A DNA stretch of 64,000 nt from Stigmatella erecta. Lineage in GTDB: Bacteria > Myxococcota > Myxococcia > Myxococcales > Myxococcaceae. The translations under genes and the position numbers were made by a program. The notes beneath the pieces were generated by a model. The model saw nothing but the letters and a program-made list of their open reading frames with translations, searched no databases and had not been told where the DNA came from. This document shows, in pieces, positions 1-7,379 of this stretch. Numbering within the stretch: position 1 is the stretch's first letter; each line of letters begins with the position of its first letter. The stretch is taken from assembly GCF_900111745.1 (NCBI RefSeq), contig NZ_FOIJ01000011.1, forward strand, positions 186,001-250,000, in the 5' to 3' direction.

Positions 1-656
1 TGGTACAGCGGCAGCCACGAGACGCCCACGGGCACCTCCCCCGGACGCGGAGGCAGGGACGCCTCGAGCGCGGCCACCTGCGCCATCAGCGCCGCGTGGG
101 TGAGGACCACCGGCTTGGGGGCCACCGTCGAGCCCGAGGAGAACTGGATGAGGCCCGGGGCCTGCGGGGACACGGCCCGCACGGGCAGCGCCTCGCCGGA
201 GGACACCTCCTCCACCGTCCGGCACCCGAGCCGCGGGCGCGCCGCCTCCACCGAGGCGCCCAGGAGCAGCTTCAGCCGCATCTCGGTGAGCACCAGCACC
301 GCCTCCGAGACGCGCAGCATGCGCGCGGTGGCGCGGTGGTACTCCTCCATCCGCCCCAGCCGCACCGGAGGGTAGAGCGGCACGGGCACCGCGCCGGCCA
401 GCAGCACGCCAAAGAAGGCGTCCATGAAGCCCGGAGACGTCGGCAGGAGCAGGGCCACGGCCTCTCCCGGCGCCACCCCCAGGCGCTGCAACCCCGCGGC
501 CGTCCGCCGGGCCCGGCGGTACACCTCGGCCCACGGCAGCGCCACCTCGCGCTCGGCCGCGTCCACGAAGGTGAGCCCCAGCGCCGTGCGCGCCGTGGCC
601 TCGAGCATCTCCGGCACGGTGGCGTACTTCACCGGGGGCAAGGCCGGGCCCTTCAT
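1..656 (-). CDS. Fatty acyl-AMP ligase (FAAL-like AMP-binding enzyme), partial
   Basis: The gene runs off the left edge, so only about 218 N-terminal residues are visible. The family activates fatty acids as acyl-adenylates and passes them to an acyl carrier protein. Seen here: an AMP-binding P-loop-like motif FSSGSTVAPKPV at about residues 173-184, followed by VSWLPLY at the edge, which matches the start of the FAAL/acyl-CoA ligase motif SWLPLYHDMG. The start is ATG at 656 with GGGAG five bases upstream. It overlaps the carrier-protein stop by four bases (ATGA), so the two are probably translationally coupled. Context (type III PKS, methyltransferase, ACP) suggests it loads the ACP with a fatty acyl starter. 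The usual glycines of the P-loop are replaced by V and P. FAAL rather than acyl-CoA ligase is an inference; the diagnostic C-terminal half is outside the window. Confidence 0.85.
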   Translation of the reverse strand, partial: MKGPALPPVKYATVPEMLEATARTALGLTFVDAAEREVALPWAEVYRRARRTAAGLQRLGVAPGEAVALLLPTSPGFMDAFFGVLLAGAVPVPLYPPVRLGRMEEYHRATARMLRVSEAVLVLTEMRLKLLLGASVEAARPRLGCRTVEEVSSGEALPVRAVSPQAPGLIQFSSGSTVAPKPVVLTHAALMAQVAALEASLPPRPGEVPVGVSWLPLY

Positions 657-919
657 GACCGCTCCCCCACCGAGGCACTCACCCGCGTGGCCACCAGCCG
701 GGCCAGGTCCGCCACGGTGTGCAGCCCCGCCGCGTCCTCCTCGGACAGCTTCACCCGGAAGCGGTTCTCCAGCCCCACCGCCATCACCGTCAGCCCCAGG
801 CTGTCGAGCTGCAAGTCCCTCATCAAGTCGTGGCCGGGCTCCACGGGGCCCTTCCACTCCAGCTCCTCGAGGGCGATGCGGCGGATCTCCCCCACGACTT
901 CTTGCTCCAGCTCAACCAC
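653..919 (-). CDS. Acyl carrier protein
   Basis: An 88-residue acidic helical protein of acyl carrier protein size. The phosphopantetheine attachment site is the serine in LQLDSLGLT (Ser40), within the DSL motif of the family. It should carry the acyl group made by the adjacent acyl-AMP ligase in the cytoplasm. The start is GTG at 919 with GAGG about eight bases upstream. It overlaps the upstream methyltransferase stop by eight bases and the ligase start by four, so it is part of one operon. Its role as donor of a starter unit to the type III PKS two genes upstream is inferred from position only. It could also feed a fatty-acid or PKS system beyond the left edge. Confidence 0.9.
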   Translation of the reverse strand: MVELEQEVVGEIRRIALEELEWKGPVEPGHDLMRDLQLDSLGLTVMAVGLENRFRVKLSEEDAAGLHTVADLARLVATRVSASVGERS

Positions 920-1487
920 GGCGCACCTCGGGAATGAAGCGGGGATGGTGAACGAAGGCTTGCGCGTACACCTCGCCGAGTGCCTGCTCCTCGGCCCGGA
1001 TGCGCACGTACAGCAGCGCGGCGTTGCCCACGGTGAACACCCCGGCCGTTGCCCAGGCCCCGTGGATGAGCGGCACCGCGAGCAGCTCCAGCACCACCGC
1101 CACGTAGTTGGGGTGGCGCAGGAAGCGGTACGGCCCCCCCGTCACCGGCGCCAGCCCCGGGATGACGATGATGCGCGAGTTCCACCGCTCCCCGAGCGTC
1201 GAGATGGCCCAGTAGCGCAGCGCCTGGGCCAGCACCGCCGCCCCCAGCGCCCCCCACCCCAGCGCGCCCGGGAAGGGCCGGTCCAGGAGAAACACCTCCG
1301 CCAGGCACGACACGAGAAACAGCGAGTGGAACACCACCATCACCCGGTAGTGGCCCTGCCCGCGCTCGATTCCACCCCGGGCGAAGGCGCGCGCGGCGTT
1401 GCGCTTCGAGAGCACCAGCTCGACGAGCCGCTCGGCGCCCAGCAAGCCCATGTAGCCCAGGAACACCGCCTGCGTAGGGCTCACCAT
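912..1487 (-). CDS. Isoprenylcysteine carboxyl methyltransferase-family membrane protein
   Basis: A 191-residue integral membrane protein of the ICMT/phospholipid methyltransferase-like family, which uses S-adenosylmethionine. Visible features are several hydrophobic helices, the conserved segment GPYRFLRHPNYVAVVLE (about residues 125-141) with its RHPNY core, and RIRAEEQAL near the C-terminus, both typical of the family. The start is ATG at 1487, overlapping the PKS stop (1481-1483) by seven bases. Members found next to type III polyketide synthases O-methylate the phenolic or quinone product (SrsB-type), so the likely substrate is the hydrophobic product of the neighbouring synthase. The exact methyl acceptor is unknown. 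Catalysis at the membrane fits a lipid-tailed product. Confidence 0.85.
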   Translation of the reverse strand: MVSPTQAVFLGYMGLLGAERLVELVLSKRNAARAFARGGIERGQGHYRVMVVFHSLFLVSCLAEVFLLDRPFPGALGWGALGAAVLAQALRYWAISTLGERWNSRIIVIPGLAPVTGGPYRFLRHPNYVAVVLELLAVPLIHGAWATAGVFTVGNAALLYVRIRAEEQALGEVYAQAFVHHPRFIPEVRRG

Positions 1488-2566
1488 CGCAGCAGCACCA
1501 GCTCCGAGCAGAAGCCCGGCCCCATCGCCATCACCACCCCCCAGTCCCCCTCCTGGGGCTCCGGGGACTCCAGCGTCTCGCCCAGCACGAAGAGCACCGA
1601 CGCGGAGGAGAGGTTGCCCACCTCCTTCAAGGAGGCCCACGAGCGCGCGATGGCCCCCGCGGGCAGCTCCAGGCTCTCCTCGAACGCCTGGAGCACCTTG
1701 GGCCCGCCGGTGTGGGCCACCCAGTGCCGGATGTCCCCGCGGCTCAGCCGGTGCTGGGCGAGGAAGGCGTCCACGTTGCCACGGATGTGCTCCTTCACGA
1801 GCTGGGGCACCTTCGCCGACAGCACCACCTTGAAGCCCGTGTCGACGATGTCCCAGCCCATGATGCGCTCGGTGTCCGGGTACAACACCGACTGGGAGGC
1901 CACCACGCGGGGGGCGCGCGGCCGGGCCGCCGCCTCGGCGCCCTGCAGCACCACGCACGCGGCCCCATCCCCGAAGAGCCCCGAGGCGATGATGTTGGGG
2001 ATGGACAGGTCCTCGCGCTGGAGCGTCAGCGAGCACAGCTCCACCGCGAGCACCACCGCGGTGTGGCCCGGAAAGGCGCGCAGGTAATCGGCCGCCCGGG
2101 CCAGCCCCGCCGCGCCCGCCACGCACCCCAGCCCGAAGAGGGGCGTGCGCTTGACGTCGGAGCGGAACCCCAGCCGGTTGGCCAGCCGCGCCTCGATGCT
2201 GGGCGTGGCCAGCCCCGTCACCGTCACGAAGAAGATGTGGTCGATGTCCCGGGGCCCCAGCCCCGCCTTCTCCAGCGCCTGGAGCACCACCTTCCCGCCC
2301 AGCTCCACCGCGCAGCGGATCCACGCGTCATTGCGCTGCTGGAAGGTGGTGAGGCCCGGGTACTCCGCCAGCGGAAGCGCCAGCGAGCGGCCCGAGACGC
2401 TCACCGCGCGGTGCAGCTCCTCCAGCCGCTCCAGGTTGAAGTGCTTCTGCGCCCACAGGGCCCGCAGGGAGCCGATGAGCTCCTCCTGGGAAGCGTAATG
2501 CGGCGGAAGGCCCCGCCCGACCGCGCGGAGGAAAGGGATCGAGGCCGGAGAAGGAGCACTGTGCAT
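1481..2566 (-). CDS. Type III polyketide synthase (chalcone/stilbene synthase family)
   Basis: A 361-residue homodimeric-type condensing enzyme of full family length. The catalytic triad is present: Cys148 in FGLGCVAGAAG, His285 in HWVAHTGGPK and Asn318 in EVGNLSSASVLF. The C-terminal GPGFCSELVLLRW corresponds to the family's GPG loop. Such enzymes extend a starter acyl group with malonyl-CoA and cyclise it to alkylpyrones, alkylresorcinols or naphthalenes. It is the first gene of a tightly overlapping operon with a membrane methyltransferase, an ACP and an acyl-AMP ligase, suggesting a long-chain starter delivered as acyl-ACP. The ATG start at 2566 faces a divergent MarR gene, which is the obvious candidate regulator. 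Product identity cannot be read from the sequence. Confidence 0.95.
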   Translation of the reverse strand: MHSAPSPASIPFLRAVGRGLPPHYASQEELIGSLRALWAQKHFNLERLEELHRAVSVSGRSLALPLAEYPGLTTFQQRNDAWIRCAVELGGKVVLQALEKAGLGPRDIDHIFFVTVTGLATPSIEARLANRLGFRSDVKRTPLFGLGCVAGAAGLARAADYLRAFPGHTAVVLAVELCSLTLQREDLSIPNIIASGLFGDGAACVVLQGAEAAARPRAPRVVASQSVLYPDTERIMGWDIVDTGFKVVLSAKVPQLVKEHIRGNVDAFLAQHRLSRGDIRHWVAHTGGPKVLQAFEESLELPAGAIARSWASLKEVGNLSSASVLFVLGETLESPEPQEGDWGVVMAMGPGFCSELVLLRW

Positions 2567-2733
2567 GGAACTTCCGCGAAAGGGGGGAACCGCTGACGCA
2601 CAAGGACATCACCACCCGAGGCCCCTCGGCCCGGGGCACCTCCCTTCGATGTCCTCGGGAAGACAGACGGTTCGCTTCCGCGCCCCTTCTCCCTGGCAAG
2701 GCAAGGAAGCACAGCGGCGGCCCGGCGAATCCG

Positions 2734-2781
2734 TTGACCCCACCGGGGGTGCCCGATAAATCTGAAACTCCGTGTCACGGA
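2734..2781 (+). promoter_or_regulatory. Candidate promoter and palindrome at the MarR start
   Basis: TTGACC (2734-2739) is followed after 17 bases by TAAATC (2757-2762), a housekeeping-like promoter pair. A perfect inverted repeat TCCGTG-T-CACGGA lies at 2769-2781. It covers the expected transcription start and the GTG start codon at 2772. This would suit autorepression by the MarR protein, and a leaderless or nearly leaderless message, since no Shine-Dalgarno sequence precedes the GTG. The -10 match is weak. Confidence 0.4.
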
Positions 2782-3281
2782 ATATCCCCATCCCAGAGGA
2801 CGCACCCGCCAACGGTGTATCGCGGCTTCTCCAGCTCATGTACACGCTGGGCCGCCGCCATTCGCTGAGAGACCCGATCGCGGGGCTCTGCGAGCGCTTC
2901 CAGTTCACGCCGCCCCAGGTCCACACCCTGCTGTGGCTGGGCCAGGACGGCGCGCTCACCATGGGGGAGCTGGCCCGGCGGCTGGGCATCACGGAGAAGA
3001 CGGTGACGGGGGTCGTGGATCGCCTTGAGCGCGAGGGCCACCTTCAGCGCGAGCGCGTCCACGAGGACCGCCGCATCGTCCGCTGCCGCCTGACCACCGC
3101 CGGCCAGGAGACCTCCGAGCAGCTGCACCGGCTGGTGAACGAGGCCCTGGCCAACCTGCTGGCCATCCTGGATGGCACCGAGCGCAAGGCGCTCTTCCGC
3201 ATCATCGAGAAGCTCATCCGGCGGCTCGACGCCTCGCCTGCCCCCGAGGAGGGCGAGGCGCCGTCCGAGGACTCAACGTAA
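2772..3281 (+). CDS. MarR-family transcriptional regulator
   Basis: A 169-residue dimeric winged-helix regulator. The DNA-binding part is visible as LTMGELARRLGITEKTVTG (helix-turn-helix) and the wing with HEDRRIVRC and LTTAGQE, all MarR hallmarks. It is transcribed away from the type III PKS operon across a 205-base gap, so it probably controls that operon and itself, usually by release from DNA on binding a small ligand. The start is GTG at 2772: an in-frame stop lies just upstream and no ribosome-binding site is visible, and an inverted repeat overlaps the start codon. The 3' end overlaps the convergent YdcF-like gene by nine bases. The charged C-terminal tail is not conserved in the family. 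Confidence 0.9.
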   Translation: MSRNIPIPEDAPANGVSRLLQLMYTLGRRHSLRDPIAGLCERFQFTPPQVHTLLWLGQDGALTMGELARRLGITEKTVTGVVDRLEREGHLQRERVHEDRRIVRCRLTTAGQETSEQLHRLVNEALANLLAILDGTERKALFRIIEKLIRRLDASPAPEEGEAPSEDST

Positions 3282-3902
3282 GGGGCTCCGGGCCAGCAGC
3301 ACCCGGGGATGCGCCAGCAGGGCGAAGGCCTCCCGCACCGTCCAATAGAAATGCTCCACGGCCTCCAGGCGCTCCCCGGAGGGCGCGGGGCTGGTGGCCA
3401 CCTCCAGCCCCTGGAGCCGGAAGTACTGGCGCGCGCGCAGCAGGTGGTACGCATCGGAGATGACCACCACGCGCTGGGCCCCCAGCCGCCGGAGCACCTC
3501 GGCGCTGAAGCGCGCGTTCTGCTCCGTGGAGTGGCTCTGCTCCTCCAGGAGACACGCCTCCGCGGGCACCCCGAGCCGCACCGCCAGCGCGCGCATGACC
3601 TGGGCCTCGGAGGGAGGGTGCAGCCCGGTGCCCCCGGAGAACAGGAGCCGGGGCACCAGCCCCTGCTGGTAGAGCGCCACCGCCTTCTCCACCCGGGCCC
3701 ACAGGGCGCCGGAAGGCACCCCGCCGGCCAGCACCCGCGCCCCCAGCACCACCCCCACCTCCGCCGGGACCGCGCCTTCCCGCCGGCCAAAGCGGCCCAC
3801 GTACCAGGCCAGCCCAAACCCCCCGCACGTCAGCGCCCCGCCCAGGACCAGCAGCAGGCGCCGCAGCGCACCCGCGCGCGCGCGGAGGGAAGAAGGCCTC
3901 AT
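3273..3902 (-). CDS. YdcF/SanA-like DUF218 membrane-anchored protein
   Basis: A 209-residue protein with one N-terminal membrane helix (about residues 14-34) and an extracytoplasmic DUF218 domain. Family marks are VVLGARV near residue 51, LLFSGGTG, the acidic stretch EEQSHSTEQNARFS and VVISDAYHLLRA. DUF218 proteins such as SanA and YdcF are linked to envelope integrity, but the reaction is not established. The gene converges on MarR, overlapping it by nine bases, and has its own upstream region shared with the pilin operon. No partner is evident from the neighbours. Confidence 0.85.
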   Translation of the reverse strand: MRPSSLRARAGALRRLLLVLGGALTCGGFGLAWYVGRFGRREGAVPAEVGVVLGARVLAGGVPSGALWARVEKAVALYQQGLVPRLLFSGGTGLHPPSEAQVMRALAVRLGVPAEACLLEEQSHSTEQNARFSAEVLRRLGAQRVVVISDAYHLLRARQYFRLQGLEVATSPAPSGERLEAVEHFYWTVREAFALLAHPRVLLARSPLR

Positions 3903-4007
3903 GCCCGCCCACGGTACGCGCCCCCCGCCCGCCCCTCACGGGGATTCGCGCCGGGAGACACAGGTGGGCACACCGCCTACCCTGTCACCTCGGGGCGGGG
4001 CCCGGGT

Positions 4008-4038
4008 GCGCAAACTTTGCGGGGCGCAAACTTTGCGG
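4008..4038 (+). promoter_or_regulatory. Tandem palindromic operator or enhancer site before the pilus operon
   Basis: The 15-base unit GCGCAAACTTTGCGG occurs twice (4008-4022 and 4024-4038), 16 bases apart. Its core CGCAAA-C-TTTGCG is a perfect inverted repeat. Two same-face copies about 105-135 bases upstream of the probable transcription start look like a binding site for a dimeric activator, as used by sigma-54 enhancer-binding proteins. The regulator is unknown. The rest of the 257-base gap holds only the sigma-54-like element and the ribosome-binding site. Confidence 0.6.
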
Positions 4039-4115
4039 CGTGCAGCGTGTGTCCACCGGCGAGCAGGCCAGGGCTCAAGCGCTGTGATTCCGGTGGCTTG
4101 CCGCCTTCACGGCCA

Positions 4116-4131
4116 AGGGCTGGTCTTTGCA
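4116..4131 (+). promoter_or_regulatory. Possible sigma-54 promoter of the minor-pilin operon
   Basis: AGGGCTGGTCTTTGCA has the GG and GC pairs at the sigma-54 spacing (GG-N10-GC) and a good -12 TTTGCA, but the -24 half lacks the usual GGCAC. Transcription would start near 4142, just before the ribosome-binding site GGAGG at 4149-4153. GG-N10-GC is common by chance in GC-rich DNA, so this rests on position and on the paired palindromes upstream. Confidence 0.3.
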
Positions 4132-4159
4132 ATACTCGCGGCAACGCCGGAGGAGCGCC

Positions 4160-4909
4160 TTGCCGATTCATTCCCGAAAACGCGGTTTCACGATGATCGA
4201 GGTCCTGACCGTGGTGGCCATCCTGGGCCTCCTGGCGGCCCTGGCCTCCACGGCCATTTTCTACGGCATGGGCCGCGCTCGGATGAGCAACACCCTGTTC
4301 GACATCTCGGCGATGATGTCGGTGGCCCAGCTTCGCGCCATCAGCCACGGCACGCCCCACTACGTCATCTTCCACCGCAACGAGCAGGGGCGCCTGCGCG
4401 CCTCGCTCGTCGAGCGGCCCTCCGCCGACGACAGCGGCATCGACTGGAACAACCTCAACCTGAGCAACGGGCTCGGTGAGGCGCTGGCCTATACCGAGGT
4501 GGACCCCGTCACGGGGGTGACCACCGTCAACAACGCGTTCGAGCGCGAGTTCATCACGCTCGCCTCGGGCTCGGGCCCCGACGAAGGCGGCATCAACTTC
4601 CTGGATCCCGACGCCGAGGACATCACGCTGCCGGCGCCGTTCTCCGCCATCGAGGCCACCACCGCCTTCAACGCCTCGCCCATCGATCAGCCCACCACCG
4701 AGCTGCGGGCCGGCTGCACGTTCTGCATCTCCGGGGGCGGCGCCGACTACGGCGTCATCCGCTTCAACAGCGATGGCACGGTGACGATGCGCACGGGCCC
4801 CGAGATGGGGGGCCTTCTGTCCTTCATGAGCAACACCGCGGAGGGCAAGGACGTGGGCTACAAGCTGCTCGTCATCTCCGCCCCCGCAGGCGTCATCCGG
4901 GTCTTCTAG
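4160..4909 (+). CDS. Minor pilin, FimU/GspH-like prepilin
   Basis: A 249-residue type IV prepilin. It has a short basic leader ending RKRG, then the cleavage site G^FTMIEV with Glu5 and a hydrophobic helix, processed by prepilin peptidase PilD. I chose the TTG start at 4160 because GGAGG lies six bases upstream (4149-4153) and it gives a nine-residue leader; a TTG at 4127 has no such site. The body contains a Cys pair (CTFC) near the C-terminal third. FimU-type minor pilins sit in the priming complex at the pilus tip with PilV, PilW, PilX and PilY1, all of which follow here with gaps of 2-24 bases. It is the first gene of that operon. Confidence 0.9.
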   Translation: MPIHSRKRGFTMIEVLTVVAILGLLAALASTAIFYGMGRARMSNTLFDISAMMSVAQLRAISHGTPHYVIFHRNEQGRLRASLVERPSADDSGIDWNNLNLSNGLGEALAYTEVDPVTGVTTVNNAFEREFITLASGSGPDEGGINFLDPDAEDITLPAPFSAIEATTAFNASPIDQPTTELRAGCTFCISGGGADYGVIRFNSDGTVTMRTGPEMGGLLSFMSNTAEGKDVGYKLLVISAPAGVIRVF

Positions 4910-4911
4910 CC

Positions 4912-5538
4912 ATGCGAGCTTCTGCCATGCTCTCCCAGCGTCCCTCCCCCCGCGGCACCACCATCATCGAGGCGATGGCCGCCATGCTGGTCTTCACCGT
5001 CGGCATCCTCGGTGTCATGCAGATGAACGTGCTGGCCAGCGGCCAGAACACCCTGGCCATGAACCAGACCACCGCCAACCGCATCGCCCGCGACCTGGCG
5101 GACGCCTTCGAGCGCCTGCCCTACAACCATCCCGCCTTCGCGCCCAGCGGCCTCACCATGGATGACCTCGCGAACGACTCGATCGGCGACGGGGTGGGCT
5201 TCGATGACATCACGAACAGCACGGGGCTCGTCACCCTGAACTCCGTCCTGGCCCCGGCGGGACAACGGCCGTTGTTCGGCGCCGCGGATGCCATCCAGAT
5301 GGCCGAGGGCCTGAATCCCGCCGACCCCGAGCCGTTCTTCCGGATCGCCTGGCGCTCGCTGCAAGTGCCCAACACGGGCTCGGTGGAGTCGGAGCGCGGC
5401 AAGATGGACTCCCTTCGCATCCTGATCATGGTCCGCTTCCCCACCCAGAACGGGGGCTTCCGGCAGGTCAACTTCTGGACCATCAAGTACAATCCCGAGC
5501 TGGTCTGCGCCGGCACCTGCACGGCGTTGGAGATTTGA
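4912..5538 (+). CDS. pilV: Minor pilin, PilV-like prepilin
   Basis: A 208-residue prepilin with leader ending SPRG and mature start TTIIEAMAAMLVF, keeping Glu5 and the long hydrophobic helix typed as PilV (IIEAMxAMLVF). The ATG at 4912 follows the previous stop by two bases. An internal ATG at 4927 would give a shorter leader and cannot be excluded, since neither has a clear ribosome-binding site. Two cysteines (VCAGTC) sit near the C-terminus. It should join the inner-membrane minor-pilin complex and be incorporated at the pilus tip. The order fimU-pilV-pilW-pilX-pilY1 matches known type IVa clusters. Confidence 0.9.
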   Translation: MRASAMLSQRPSPRGTTIIEAMAAMLVFTVGILGVMQMNVLASGQNTLAMNQTTANRIARDLADAFERLPYNHPAFAPSGLTMDDLANDSIGDGVGFDDITNSTGLVTLNSVLAPAGQRPLFGAADAIQMAEGLNPADPEPFFRIAWRSLQVPNTGSVESERGKMDSLRILIMVRFPTQNGGFRQVNFWTIKYNPELVCAGTCTALEI

Positions 5539-5541
5539 GCC

Positions 5542-6804
5542 ATGCGTCTTTCCCGTCGTGGTTTCACGCTGATTGAGCTGCTCGTGGGCGGCGCCGTGGG
5601 CTCGGTGGTGCTGCTGGGCATCAGCCTCACCTTCATGTCTCAAGCCCGGCAGTACCAGACGCACGCCAGCCGCCGGGCCATCCAGTCCAACGCGCGCCAG
5701 GCCATGTCCTTCTTGAGCCGCCACCTCCGGACCGCTGGCTACGGCGTGAATCCGGACCGCGCCATCCTCGCCTATGACTCCTTCAACGCCGCCACGGGCA
5801 CCCCCCAGAGCGGCTACCCGGATGCGATCGCCGTTCACTCGCGCGACCTGCTGTTCCGCCGCGATGTCACGGCGGCGGCCTCCAACGTCCTGACCGTCAG
5901 CACGCCGGTGGCGCGGCTCGATCGCGGGCAGATCCTCCTGGTGCTCTGCCGCGGCGCCAGCGGCGTCTCGACCACCCAGCACCATGCCTTCGTCACCGTG
6001 GGCCAGCGGGTGGTGAACGACACGAACATCCCCCTGGACACCACCGACCCCTCCTCCGCGCCCAACAGCCCCATGGCCATGCCCGGCCGGCTCTTCCACG
6101 AACAGAGCCGGCTGGAAACCCACACCTGCTATGACAGCGCGCAGGTGGTGAAGGTCAACCGCGCCGCCTTCTACGTCGCCGCCTTCGACGATGGACCCGG
6201 CGCCAACGGCCAGCGCACGCCCTACCTGATGATGCATCAGGGCACGGACCTCAACAACGACACCGAGATCAACGAAGCCGACGCCGTCCCCATCGCCGAG
6301 GGCATCGAGCAGCTGCAACTGGCCTACATCCTCAACAGCGTGGTGAACGCGACGCCGCGGCTCATCGGGGTCAACGAGGCCACCACGCCGGAGCACTACG
6401 GCGAGGAGTGGCAGACGATGGTGCCCGCCAACGTGACGGGCACCGACTGGTACATGCGCTGGACGCCGCCCGAGACCATCCCCCCCGGCTTCAATGATCC
6501 CCGCGAGGCGGACAGCCCCGTGAACATCCGGCAGGTGCGCGTCACCCTGGTGTCCCGCAGCTCCGTGCCGGACCCCCAGCACACGGGCGACAACCTCATG
6601 ATGCCCAACGAAGGCGCGCTCATCGGCGGCATCGTGCCCTGGCGGCAGCTGGAGAACCTGAGCGTGACCGGCCCGACGGCCAACACCCATGACTTCACGC
6701 CCCAGGCGCGCGGGTACTACCGCGTGATCCTCCGTGAGGCCATGACCCCCAAGAACATCCAACTCAACTCGCAGTTCATCGCCACCACCGAGGCGGGCGG
6801 CTGA
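5542..6804 (+). CDS. pilW: Minor pilin, PilW-like prepilin
   Basis: A 420-residue prepilin, with leader MRLSRRG and cleavage before FTLIELLVGGAVGS, keeping Glu5. The large body after the N-terminal helix fits PilW, the largest minor pilin of these clusters. A segment near residue 235 rich in acidic residues (TDLNNDTEINEADA) could bind calcium, but this is only a pattern match. It is separated by three bases from pilV and two bases from pilX, so it is co-transcribed and probably coupled. Role: part of the tip/priming complex that starts pilus assembly. Confidence 0.9.
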   Translation: MRLSRRGFTLIELLVGGAVGSVVLLGISLTFMSQARQYQTHASRRAIQSNARQAMSFLSRHLRTAGYGVNPDRAILAYDSFNAATGTPQSGYPDAIAVHSRDLLFRRDVTAAASNVLTVSTPVARLDRGQILLVLCRGASGVSTTQHHAFVTVGQRVVNDTNIPLDTTDPSSAPNSPMAMPGRLFHEQSRLETHTCYDSAQVVKVNRAAFYVAAFDDGPGANGQRTPYLMMHQGTDLNNDTEINEADAVPIAEGIEQLQLAYILNSVVNATPRLIGVNEATTPEHYGEEWQTMVPANVTGTDWYMRWTPPETIPPGFNDPREADSPVNIRQVRVTLVSRSSVPDPQHTGDNLMMPNEGALIGGIVPWRQLENLSVTGPTANTHDFTPQARGYYRVILREAMTPKNIQLNSQFIATTEAGG

Positions 6805-6806
6805 TC

Positions 6807-7355
6807 ATGAAACCCTTCTCTCACTCACCCCGAGGCATGGTGCTTGTCATCGCCATGATCGTCGTCGTTCTCATCACCCTGCTCGTCGCGGGCGCCATCT
6901 CCTTCACGGGCACCGAGCGCGCCGCGGCGGAAGTGCAAACCCAGGCGGACAACATGTCCACCTGCGCGGTGGCGGCCCGCAACCTCTTCGTCTCCCGGAT
7001 GCGGCCCCTGGCCCCGGCGAGCGTGGAGTTCGTGCGCATCGATGACGAGATCATCGATGACAAGGACGCGGGCACCGGCATGCGCATCTCCACCGCGCAC
7101 TTCAGCGGCTCGGCCCTCAATGCCGTCTCCGATGCCGGCACGCCCGGCACCGAGATCCTCGCCGTGGAGAACATCAACAAGACCCGCGCTGGGGCTCTGG
7201 CGGACCGGAGCCAGATCATGGGCATCGACAATGCCCCCGGCCGGACCGCCTATTCCGAGACCTATCGCATCACCGCCTTGTGCAGTGAACTCGTGGACGC
7301 CGGAGAAGTCGGCGCCCAGCGTGAAATCGAGTTCCTCGTCAAGGTCGGCCTCTAG
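6807..7355 (+). CDS. pilX: Minor pilin, PilX-like prepilin
   Basis: A 182-residue prepilin. The leader ends SPRG and the mature protein begins MVLVIAMIVVVLI. It lacks Glu5, as PilX and the GspK-type pilins do, which fits a position at the very tip where no neighbour lies above it. The start is ATG at 6807, two bases after the pilW stop. The body is short and has two cysteines (CAVAA and CSEL). It should bridge PilY1 to the minor-pilin complex. Confidence 0.85.
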   Translation: MKPFSHSPRGMVLVIAMIVVVLITLLVAGAISFTGTERAAAEVQTQADNMSTCAVAARNLFVSRMRPLAPASVEFVRIDDEIIDDKDAGTGMRISTAHFSGSALNAVSDAGTPGTEILAVENINKTRAGALADRSQIMGIDNAPGRTAYSETYRITALCSELVDAGEVGAQREIEFLVKVGL

Positions 7356-7379
7356 CCCTCGAATCGCAAGGAGCCCCTT

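Noticed and set aside
4127-4159. TTG at 4127 as the start of the first minor pilin
   Set aside because: It gives a leader of about 20 residues and no ribosome-binding site, whereas TTG 4160 has GGAGG at ideal spacing and a normal prepilin leader.
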